A DNA stretch of 64,000 nucleotides from Dipteris shenzhenensis (lineage: Eukaryota; Polypodiophyta; Polypodiopsida; Gleicheniales): NCBI GenBank assembly GCA_047967505.1, contig CM106539.1; one strand, 5' to 3'. The translations under genes and the position numbers were made by a program. The notes under the pieces were generated by a model. It worked only from the letters and a program-made list of their open reading frames with translations, ran no database searches and had not been told where the DNA came from. Positions 32,501 through 44,500 of this stretch are shown piece after piece (the first letter of the stretch is position 1; every line of letters starts with the position of its first letter).

Positions 32501-35500
32501 TCTGAAATGTCATGTCCAGGCTTGCGACAATAGTTGCATCTTTTCTTCTTTGACTTATCTGCTGTATTTGTAGATGCATTGGAGGAATTGCCATTGCTAT
32601 GCGTACATTTAGGCTTGCCCATAGGCTTGGAAGCCTTTCCTCTTCCTGTCTGCTGTGAAGCAAAAGCACGATCAGGAATAATAGCTTGTCTATTAGCTCA
32701 ACTTTGCTCTTCCTGCAAAAGCAAAGTGACTAGCTGATCAAAAGGTAGTGGTCTGGATTACCCATGGCCACTAACCGAAGAGTTGTAGCAAACCCTTGAT
32801 ATGAATCTGGCAATCCATTCACTGTGGTACTGACAAGCTGAGAATTTGGCAACACCTCATTAATATTTGCAAGTTGTTCCATGAGGTCCTTGACCTTTGT
32901 CAGGTATGCATCCATAGAGTCACCTTCATTCATACTAACTTCCTGTTCTTAAAAATGCAACACGTGCCTCATTGCGAATCTAATAAAGAGAAGCCAATTT
33001 GTCCCAAGCATCCTTTGCTGTCCTGCAAGACCGGATGTGTGGAATAATGATTCTCTTGCATGATAAAGCAATACAGGAATGTGCATTTGCATCTCTTGCA
33101 TCCCATCTTGATTGTTCCTCAGTTGGGGGAGCAGCAACAGGGGTGCTAGAAGATAAGGCATCAGGAGGAGTACCCTCTGCAGAGGGACTAGCAGTAGAGG
33201 CAACCACTGTAGCATTGGCTGGCCTCAGATCAACCCCAAAAACAATATTCCAAAAATGCCTTGCAACAAGAATATGTTTCATGAGATAAGACCACATCGG
33301 ATAGTTGGTGCCATCCAACTTATCATCTTCACAAAGAATGCTAAATAGATCATAATTGTTGCCAGCCATTGCAAATGGGATACCCTAAAAAAGACCTGAA
33401 AACCCAAAAGCCTCAAGGCTATCACTACAAAGAGCTGGCTGTCCAAAAATGACAGCAAATATCTGCAAATAAATGTTCTCATGTGCCGCAAATCAAGAAA
33501 AATCTGATTGCAAATTTCCAACCCAGATCAGAGGGCATATGCAGATTTGACCCAAATGTGACTGTGTTAGGCAATGTTCACTGCAAAGAAAGCAAATCTA
33601 GCAAAAGCCCCAAATTTAAGTAGGGCAAATAGGCCAAAAAGAGGGCAAATGCTGAAAAGCCCCAAATTTTGCTGAGATTTTTGCAAATGTGACCCAATGT
33701 ATTGTAATCTGATCCAATGTCCTGTAAAAGTGACTCAATATCCTGCAATCTGACCCAAAGGCTTGCAACTGCAAAATTAGGACTTGCTGTCCACAAGGTG
33801 ACTACAAAAGTGCAACTGTCCCAACGTATAGACCTCAACAGGTAGGCTGTCCAAACTGTTGAAATAGCTTGATAAGACTTCAAACAGTAAAAGGAAGGTA
33901 CGGTCAGCAAAAGCCCTTAAAAGCAAAGCCCCAAATTTTGAGAATGTCCTGTATATAGCTTCACACGTGCAGAACAGGTACGAGCTGTGCGGACAGCACT
34001 GCATGTATACCTGTACGGACATTGCGGATATACTTGTACGGATGTACGGAGTAGATATAGTATACGGTGCAGGTACAACATACGGAGCAGGTACAATGTA
34101 CGGTGTGGGTACAATGTACGACACAGATACGGAGTGCAGTGTACGGAACATGTACGTGACTGTACGAAACACAAGTGCGGAGCTGTACGGCGACACAAGT
34201 ACAATGTACGAAACAGGTACCGTATGCAGAAGACAACGTACGGCGTAGGTACAGCAACTAACGTAAGATTAACGAACGTCCGTACAATCGTACGAACTGT
34301 ACGGATGGGGGTACAAGGAGCAGGTGCAAGTTTGGTGGTAGGAGTCAGGTCCAATGAGGCTGTACAGCGAACAAGCTGGAGCAGTGACGACCAACAGAGG
34401 AGCAGACTTGCAATGAGCAATGGAGGGCTCAAGGGGCTGAGGAGAGCTGAAAGACAAGTGTAGACCGTCAACTAGTGTCTTAAGAAAAGAGAAGTACATA
34501 GTACTTGTACCTAGACCCTAGGACTAAGTGTCCTAGGTGTCACATAGGACTAAGTGTCCTATGTGGCATAAAAGGCACAAAACAAACTAAGTGCCTATAA
34601 CTATGCCTACAAGGCACATACCAGGGCTCATAGGGCATCACTAGAACTGGGAGAAGATGGCCTACAAATTTGGTCCCAATAAAGACAATATCCACTTTAC
34701 TTGCCCAACCTTCCATGTTGACCTCTGACCAGGGTCTAACTATGAAGTGCAGCGGAACTAAATGAAAATGGAGAGAGAGAGAGAGAGAGAGAGCCTCACA
34801 TTCACAGAACAGGAGAGGAGAGAAAGAGATGAGAGAATTGCAAACGATCTCAGGAAAAACCCCCGTCCGGTGGGGAAAACCTCTTGCTATATATGGCTGG
34901 ACTGCTCCACAATGAGATGCAAACAACAATGGAAGGGGGGGGCACATATATAGCCTCCCCCCCTCCTAGTCGGTTGGTAGTATAGGGCCGACCGACAGCC
35001 TGTAGGTGAGGGGCCGACTGCTCCTGCTAGGGGGGCAACCCCCCCCTCAGCCCTCTATAACAGCCCTAAGAGGGGCTGATCCCCTGCCTCAAGGTCCGAC
35101 TGGACTACTCCCCTCCTACTCTGTAAGATGGGCTGCAAGGGGCCCATATAAGGGGCAACCCTCCTGCAAACACCCCCGACCAGCAGGCTCTAGGGGCCAA
35201 CCCCTGCCCTACATGAGGCCCCACCACATGGGCTGCACACAGCCATAAAAGGGGCTGCTCCCCCATCTGAAACAGACCAAAACCAAGGCAGACAGATGAC
35301 CGAGGCCCACCTCTGCACATAACTGGGCCCATAGGGCTGGGGCTGCTGCATACCCTACTCTACCCTCACCGGGGGCGGGCACACCCACAACAAGGCCCTC
35401 TCTCTGTACCCAATCCTAACCTCTCTCTTGGCAGGCACACCCACAAGCAAGGCCCTGTCTCTCTAGAAGAAGAAGAAGAATAATAATATATTATCGTCCT

Positions 35501-38500
35501 CTGAAGACCAAAAATCGGCCTATGGGACCTGAAACAATACAAAACCTTACATACATAAAGACTCCTCCCTCAAAGGGGAGGGTAATAAGAGAAACTACCT
35601 TTATGTCTAGGTGAGTTTCTGTGCTTGAAAAGCTTAGATACAAATGTTCCTAAAGCTGAGGGTGACGCCTTATGTAGCAAATCAGCCAGTCTGTTATGTC
35701 CCTTAAGAAGAGAGCTGAACTTTTTCCTAATGTGTGCATAGTAAGGGCATATCATTACCATGTGTTCTTCTGTTTCTGGCATACCCTAGTCACATAATTG
35801 GCATATTTTGCTCTCTCTTGGCATGTCTTTCCATCCTCCTATTTCAATTTGCAGCTGGTGTGATCGGGTGCGAAGTGAAGCCAAAGCCCTCCGCTTATGC
35901 ATTGCCATAGGTGTGCAAATGTACTTCTGCGTGGCTGACTCCTCTGCCGTATAAGTGGGCCAATATTGGGGGTTGATAAATGTGCAGTAGTACTCGAACT
36001 TATCTCTATTTTTAGCAGCTTGCCATTTCCTGTGTAGTGCATTCAGCAGGTCACGATGAAAAGCATCTTCATCTACCTCCTCTGGTGAGTGGTTCAGGTA
36101 CTCCTCTACCTCCCACTTCCTGAACCAATTTCTCAGATCTAGTGCCCATCCAGATGCCAAAATCTTGCTCTTGTTTGTCTTTTGGGGCTTTTGACTTTCT
36201 CCCCATGCCCTCTTTGGCAGCCTTTCAGCATCCATGCCTTTGACCTTTGTAATGTATCTGAGTACCTTCTTTAAAGCATGTAACTCTATGGGTAAGCATC
36301 CTGTCTCTAGAAGTAGCAGAGAGTAGGGTGTAGTAGCCTTGATGCCAAGGTGTCTCCTAATAAAAGATTTCTGCATTTTTTCCAAATCATTCCATTTCGA
36401 GGATGATATACTCCCACCCCACACCTCTAGAGTGACATCAGGAGATGTTGATCTCCAATACTAACATCCTTGTTAGTCCAGCAAATAGAAACCACTAACC
36501 ACTGTCATTATTTTTTATAGTATCCTTATTTTACAGCTGGATTATTTCCAACCCGTTCCACATCTTCTTTCTGTAACTTATATTAATTTAAAGTTCAAAA
36601 GCTCATTATATTTTCTCACAGGGATATTCAATCCACTTAACAAGAGATAATTGAGCAGGAAAAAGTTTTGCTGAAACACATTACCTTCCTAGTATGCTGA
36701 GGACATGTGACATGCAAGCTACATTTATTGGAGCTGAACCGGATACCACCATTTTCCATAGGTGTCCAATAATGAGGTCATTGTAAGTCCATTCCCAACC
36801 CTGCAGAAAACCACGTTTTTTATCATCGTCTCGAAAAATTTTCTGATATCATGTGCTTTCTGAACTATTTTTCCACAATAAACGTGCTTAGTTTTTGGTT
36901 TCGCAAAGCCACGATAACTAAACTGAGGTCAAACAAAAAGAAGAGTAAAGGAAGGTATTTTATGTACCATGTACAGAGCAATCAGCTCCAATGCTCCAAT
37001 CACCTCATCATATTTCCTTTTCCAGCTTTCCCAGTTTAAACATTCTAAGTTCACCTTTTCCTGGGCAAGGAAAATACAATCTTGTCCCTTTTCAGCTATT
37101 CTAGAAATTTCTTTGACCAATTGGTAAGTAGACGGAATCTCATCACTGCTCATCTGACTTAACCTCTGGTCAAATGCTGATCCCTTCACCTTCACGTCAT
37201 TAGCGAGAGCAACTTCCTTTCTGTGCTCTGTGTCATGCTTAGTAGTAACTGCACCCTCATTTGGATTTGATCCCTCATCACTATAGTCCACACTAAGCAC
37301 TAGGTTGTCGATAAGAGAGAGATGAGATCCTGAAATGAAAATGTGCTGCAGAGCTACCAACACTGATAAAAGGACTGTCTCCAAGTTGAACATTCCCCTT
37401 ACTTCTAAGCTGTCCTTAAGAACTTCCCATCCGTGTGGCAGTTGAGAGAAGAGATTCACATCACCTGAACTTTGCACAGATTGATTGATGAGTTCCACTG
37501 TCTTAGTATTGCCCTGCTCAACACTGGTCAAAAGCTCTGTAATAATGGCACAAATAGCATGCCCCAAGAGATCAGCTGGCCCCAATGCAAATGAGGTGTG
37601 CCCACATATAGAAGCAAAGGAAGAAAAAATCGTAAGAAGCCAGGTGACGTCCTCATCGCACCAGCCAAGAACCTCATAAACCACAGTTTGTAAGTGACTT
37701 ACACAAGAAAGGAGTTGACATAAACCAGCCAATACCTTACTTCCCGCACGGACATCCTCCAGAGTAGCAGTGGAGTGGTTATATGACAACAATTTTTCAA
37801 AACCAATTACGCCAGGACTGATAAGAACATCCTGACTTGGAACTTCGATTCCTTGGAATGTCATCTCTATGATCTTTCCTTCATTTAAAAATCTGCCTAA
37901 CTGTGCAAAGATGGCATCCAACATTTCACTGACCTGTTCACTGAACACTGAAGAAAACAGCAAGTTTGTGAGGATCCATGCTGAGTGAAAATTGAGCTGA
38001 AAGAATTTCAAATAAGCTGCCGATCTTAATGTCTGTGGTGACAGCTGCTATTCAAGAACTCAAATTCATTCAACGCACCAAACTGCTGTCTTACAACCAA
38101 TACAGAAAAGCCAGGAAAGGAAATAAGCTCCAGTGAAATAAGAAAAAGAAAAGACATCTCCATACCATTTTTTATGAGCTCCATAAAGGTTTGCAATAGA
38201 TCACTCAGTGAATCCACTTTGGGAGACAAACAATCTCCTGCATTCTCCGTCTTAACCATGCTTACCATACTTGATATTAAACTACAAGCTAAACACCTGC
38301 AATTCACCAACATTAATGCACATGTTTTAGCAGACCTCCTCGTTTGACTCTACAATGTTATTTTTTCCCTTATGGAAAAATTAATATTACCCCTCAGACA
38401 TTCTATCATCACAAATATCACCACGGATGTTAAATTCCTGCACAGCACCAAGTCTTATAATTTAGTTTTAAATTGAATTACCAGCATACAAGAAGAATAA

Positions 38501-41500
38501 ATATGCATAGCATGATACACACTTACTCAATGGGAAGTCTGGAGCCGACTGCAAATGCAATTAGAGCACCCTGCACCTTCAGTCGTTCCTTATTTAAACC
38601 TATGCATGACATGTATCTTTTGAGTATCATTGCAATGATCCCTGCCATCGTCAAATTGGATGTGTCCGTGTCCTGAAGGAAATCGAACCCTTGCAGAAGA
38701 GTCACTTGAATAGAGCTCAGTCTTGGGTCAGATTTACCTTCTTTAGAAAGCTGAGAGCTTAGGGTCCCTACCACAATATCTGGTTTGTGCACGGCAGCAG
38801 AAACTTCTGTTTCCCTATTGATCCCAACGTTGCCTCCATAGTCAAGCACATCTTTTGATGATGTATCTACAAAGCCATTGGTTGATATGTCATTCATAGA
38901 TGTAGAAGAGATGCTCCTGATCATGTCTTTCAACCAAGGATCATTGCTTTCACAGGATCTCAATTCGTCACAATCTGGCAATTCAATACCACTTGAGACT
39001 TCTGGTACACTAGCTATATCTACTCCAACAAGACTATCCATTGCAGCTTTTCCAGAAGTAGAGGTAATAGATGGCAAGTTGTCCAAAAAGGTGCTAAGTT
39101 CTTTAATGGTCATATTATCAACAGCCTCAAGGCTAGAACAACCATGATATCCCCGGGCTATGTCTTCTCTTCTCTCAGATGAGTTGCAGCCGGCAACCTT
39201 GGGTGCAAGAAAAGGATGTGACACAGGAAAGGCTTCACTGAGATAATCAGCAATATTTTCCTGCTTTGCCGTATAGGTATCTCTGTCACAGGTCATTGCT
39301 GTATGCGTGCTTTGAATTGGAGTGTCATCTTCGTAATTATTCCGTACTTGACCTGTACAAGTGATGTCCTTATCATTACTTGAGCTGACCTTATTCTTAA
39401 CATGCTCATACTCACACTCAGCAGAGTTATAAGTACCAGCAAGTAAAACTGGCTCATTCATAGCAACAACTTCAATATCTGGAATATTTGCTCTTTTTTC
39501 AAGGTGAGCTTCATGATCTTCAAAATCATTTTGTGTAGCACTATGATGCCGATCATCAAGTTCCGGAGTAAGAAACCTGCTACCTTTGTCGAGCGTGGCT
39601 ACATCATTTTGGCCTAGAGCAGTTTCAGGAGTTAAAGATGTACATATATTGAAAGAAGACAGCTCGACGTGTGAAGAAGGTGGATCACAGATTGGAGGAT
39701 AGAGCTCTGGCAAAGTTGGTGATAGCAGAGTCTTCTCTCGAGACCACCAATCATCATCCAGCTCACTATCACTTGAAACAAAATCAAAGTCCTGATCATG
39801 TCCCTCAATGACCGCATCATTACCATGAATACAAACATTATTTTCCCCATCATTCAAGGTTAATACTAAACTTTTTTCCCCAAATGAAAATTCCTCATGG
39901 CTTTCTCCTGGCATCGTCTTGTGATGATGGTCAGCTTGCGAGAGCAAATGGTCATTGATGCCTTTTGGGCGACCTTCATTCTCCCAAGGTTGAGCTTCAA
40001 CATGGTTCTGGCTAAGAGTGTGGAAGGAAGGAGACTTAAATCCTGTCTGTAACAAGGAATCCGGTTTCTCTGATGGTAATCGATTTTTAATCCCAACAGA
40101 ACTCTTAGTCCTTTTATGCTTCCTGGTATGCTTCTCCCTCTCACTATTTTTTCCTGAGACATGATTTCTAACCTCAATCTCTTGGGGACATCTCTTCCTT
40201 TTTCTAGTGTTTACATTTGCAAGGTCCCCATTATATGTTAGCCTTTTCTTTCCCCACTCATCCATTTCTATCGTCTCAAAGGGTACTATCTCTTCTGAGA
40301 TAGGATTGGCAGTATTTGAAGATAGTAACTCATTGCTTCTGCTTCTTTTTGACAGACCTTTCAGTACAGAGAGATGATGTTCCAATTTCAGATGAGACTT
40401 CCTTTCTTTCTTCAACAAACCTTGCATTACAGAGAGTTGACGTTCTATTTTGAGTTGAGACCTCTTTTCTTTTTTTGTCACACTGTTTTCCGGGATCGGA
40501 ATTGAGCTCTCCACAGCATTAACAGCTCGAGAGTCAGCATGAAGACCTTGAACAGCTACTTTTACCTGTGTCAGCAGCTGAATGCATCAGAATCCTTTAC
40601 CAAAAGCCATACAAAAAAGGATGATGTATCAGCCAGCAGGCAAGACGGTGCATGCAACATCAACCCTAAATCTATCATGCAATATCAACCCTAAATCTAT
40701 TTTGTGTCGAAAGATCTGCTTTCAGACTTAAAAGTTATTATGCATCGTTGCAACCTTACCTTTTCAGACAAAGAAGCTTCTAGGCTCTGACATGAGCTCT
40801 GTACAGCATCCACGGCTTGAGCAGCAGCGTGCACGCCTTCCACAGCTAGTTTTACCTGTACCCTCCATAGTTAGCAAAAGACATGATACATGAACAAGAG
40901 AATGATACATGCAAACCAAAAAGTGCAGCTTTGGACCTCATGATGCACTGAACTTATGCATCGTTACAGCCTTACCTTTTCAGACAAAGAAGCTTCTAGG
41001 CTCTGAAATGAGCTTTGTACAGCATCCACAGCTTGAGCAGCAGCACGCGTGCCTTCCACAGCTAGTTTTACCTGTGCCCTCCATAGTTAAGCAAAAGACA
41101 TGATATATGAACAAGAGAATATTCATGCAAGCAAGAAAATGCAGCTTTGGACCTCATGATAGTCACCCACAAGGTCGAAATCCATCGACTCAATTATGCA
41201 TACCAGGGACTCGCCAATTTTTTTACTTAGACATGAAATGCTCAATAATCTGCATCATGAACATTACCTCAGCTCGCACACGGTCAAATTCTTTTTTATC
41301 AGACTTCTGCCTATTTTCAACAACACCCAAGCGTTGTAGCACCTTCACAAGCTGCTCCTTAAATGTTGCAGAATCTTTATCCAAAATGCACCTAAGCCTT
41401 TTTTCCTCTTCTGCTTTTTTCTTTTGCTCTTCTGCGCGCTGCCGCTCCCGCTCACATTCTGTGAATATTGAAAAATATCAGCTGCCAATATTGCATAAAA

Positions 41501-44500
41501 CAACAGCACTAACCTTCATTCTTTTTACTGCTAGCAAGTCATATTTTCAATGTATTTTAGGGGAACAAGTGATCTTTCCACGTAGGACCAAAATACATAG
41601 AAAAACAATAAAGCAGTGTCAAACCTCACACAGAAAAGAAATGAGACCAGAGAGCTGAAGTGCCATGAAGGCCCTTTGGCGGTGTATGTGAAAATAAACC
41701 ATGATCCCACTCTCATGAAAATGGATCTCCTACTCTCTCCTTACCGATGCTTGGCTAACCTAGTGATCCTTTATACTAGCTCTATGAAATGTGATTAACT
41801 TGGGACCGTCTACTCAAAGCATCAGCAATAAATTCTCCTTTCCTGGCTCATATTCAATATTTGGTTGCCCAAAGCATTGAATATATCCAGCCCATTTGAT
41901 TTGCCTTGAAGAAACAATGGGTTGAGAAAACAAGTGCTTGATACTTTGATGGTCAGTCTTAATCTTGAAAGCAGAACCATATAAATAATGCTTCCATAAG
42001 TTTAAAGCATGAATGACTGCCAATAACTCCTTCTCAAAAAGCATGACCAAAAACTCATAATTTCCATTGAGAGTGCGAAAAGCAGTCGTATGTTCATCCC
42101 CATCTTTCATATGAAGCTGATGATAACCAGATTTCAAATCCAATTTGCCAAAATCTTTAGCACCTTTAAGCATATCCAATAAATCATCCACTCTTGGAAT
42201 CGGATAATCGTTCTTAATCGTAAGTTTATTCAAAGCACGGTAATCTATACACATACGATATGATCCATCCTTCTTCCTGACCAATAATACAGGTGCTCCA
42301 AATGGAGAACTGCTTGGTCGAATCAGGCCTTTTTACAATAGATCTTCAATTTGTTTTTCTACCTCCTCCATTTCTATCCTGTTCATCCTATATGAGGCTC
42401 TACATGGAGGAGAAGCTCCTAGCTCTAAGTCTATGGCATGATCAGCTTCTCTCTCCATAGGCAATTCGAATGAGCCATCTCTTGAAAATCGATCCTCATA
42501 AGCTCTGAGCAACTCATTTCTCTTCCGATCTTCTTTTGAGATATGAAGATATCGTGAATCCCGTATATACACAAGATTACAATCTACCCCTCTTTTTATC
42601 AATATTTTCGCTTGGGTAAGAGTAATCAATGGAATTGTATACACGTCTCGATCCCCTACAATCCTTATGTTTTCATCCTTATGTACAAAGCAACAATGAT
42701 GAGTATGAGGATGAATAGCAGGGTTAAAATCATACCGCCATGGTTTACCTAGAATCATGTGAACGTCTTGTAAAGGAGATACTAGAAAATCCCTTCGATC
42801 TCTATATTTTTGTATACGAAAAGGAATATTCCGTACTATGGATGTGTCTTCTTCATTGTGCCCCCTAAAAGCTCCTGAAAGCGACAGGTTTTTTATAGGT
42901 TCTGGTTTAAGATGGAGTAATTTTACCAATCTATCACTCACTAAGTCATAATTACATCCATCATCTAGGAGAACCACTATTCTCTGTCCATTCACGAATC
43001 CATACACCTTAAAAAGATCATGAGGCCCAAAGGTATTGGCTAGATGGACAGCATTCACTATTGGCTCAATAGTCACGCTGGATTTTGAGGGTGACAAGGT
43101 AGAATCCTCACCCTCCTACTTGGATGCCTTGGCTGTCCCTTTTACTAAATTCGTCTTAGCAATCTTAGCCAAGAGAACGGGACACTTATGCCATACGTGC
43201 CTTGGCTTATGTTTCTTACACCCGAAACATTTTCCTTCCTTAATCAACTTCCTCTTCTTTTCGTCCGTCATAGAAGGAAATGGCACCCATCCAGGACGTG
43301 ATTGGCTGTTCCCATTCCTTACAAGAGCTTGACCCTTCCCTTTATTATTCTTAAACCGGTTTGGTTTCCTAAAAGTGGGTATGTTGTTAGTCTTAGATGA
43401 TGACCCACCCTCCTTATTGAAGGGTTTACGAGGATTCAATTTCCTCTCGGCTATTTCAGCCAACTTAGTGAGGTCCTTAAGCGTGGTCAGGTTAAACATT
43501 TCAACCTCGTACCTTACTTTTGGACTTAAGGCTGCTAAATACTTCTTTCTCCTATCTTCCTCACTCTTCTCGAGTAACTCTAGAAAGAAAGAATGAAATT
43601 TTATTAGAGTCTTCGGAAGACCGATGGGTCTACGAGACTGAAAGAAAACTTGATACAAATCACAATAAGGGTGGAGCTACTGAAACAAGCATCATCACCC
43701 GTGCTGAATCCTAAGTCTGATCATACATAATCAAATACATCTATATGTAACAATGAAAAGAAAAGGACTGGGAATCCTCCGTATGTCATGTCGCCCTGGC
43801 TGGTGCATATCCGGTGATGAGACGCTGGCGCCCGTCAAGGGGTTCCGTGCGTCTCGGTCTCCTGGACGAGACTCGATGCAAGACCAGAGCCACCGTGACT
43901 CCCGTGGGACGTATCCCGGGTCTAAACAATGACGGGAGGTCCCCCAAAGTGATCTGTATGTCCCCTCGATGTCTCGTGGGTCGTGCTGCGATCGTCGGGT
44001 CAGGGTCTCTGTCACGTCTACGACTAGAGACTGAACGATCGATGTCACTCAATGGAAAGAACTCTGTGATCCTGCTCTGAGAGGTGTCTGATGATGTGGC
44101 CAAGCCCCGTCGCCTGAGTAAGTGCTCTCTGTGTTGGACCCCCTCGTGAATGAAGGCCGCGAGGCATCTCTGATCTGGGTAGGCGAGGAATCTGGAAAGG
44201 AGCCCGGAGCCGTACCTGAAGAGGCACTGGTAGCGACCTCAGATCTCGTAGTACACTGGGCACCTGAAAATAAAATGCTCCTCCGACTCAGCCTCCTGAC
44301 AGTCGCACAATATGCATAAGCGATGCTCCCTAGGAATCCCCTCTGCTCTGCCGCTCTCTATGCGGAGGCGGTGTGATGATACCTAAAACTGTCCGATGGA
44401 GATCCGTAGTGATCTCATCTATCCAACCTGCACCTGTCCGAACTCGGCCTGAGACTCTCATACAATGCCATGACTACCCAGATGATCTCCTGATGAAATC

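Larger units (their letters stand above)
30446..33369 (-). mobile_element. Ty1/copia element, reverse transcriptase truncated
   Basis: Minus-strand order is gag (33,369-32,730), CCHC knuckle and protease (32,622-32,260), gag-pre-integrase (32,136-31,834), integrase (31,833-31,180), linker and the start of reverse transcriptase (31,034-30,446). The protease-integrase-RT order defines copia. RT ends soon after [19 protein letters not shown], so most of RT, RNase H and the 3' LTR are missing. No initiator-Met primer-binding site was found to the right of gag. Confidence 0.9.
27953..36684 (-). other. Intron of 8.7 kb filled with retroelements
   Basis: It starts GTAATG at 36,684 and ends TTTTTGCAG at 27,953. 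In plus-strand order it contains a (CT)n tract, a LINE, a gypsy scrap, a copia element with a long leader, a GC-rich LTR-like block and a LINE tail. The elements have both orientations relative to the gene. Confidence 0.8.

Noticed and set aside
33917-34471. 184- and 158-codon frames on opposite strands
   Set aside because: Both arise from the GTAC-rich repeat; Tyr/Cys/Thr-rich repeats without domain features.
34999-35350. GC-rich region as a CpG island or host promoter
   Set aside because: Internal GGGGCTG/ATAAAAGGGG repeats and similarity to the block at 52.8-53.2 kb point to LTR sequence.
38026-38165. Longer version of exon 6 using the open frame beyond 38,166
   Set aside because: A good donor (GGTATGG) and an acceptor at 38,017 restore phase with the next exon; the extra frame runs into a stop.
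40613-40700. Additional small exon between 40,565 and 40,760
   Set aside because: Phase already agrees without it; the stretch contains a direct repeat of CAATATCAACCCTAAATCTA-like sequence typical of intron DNA.
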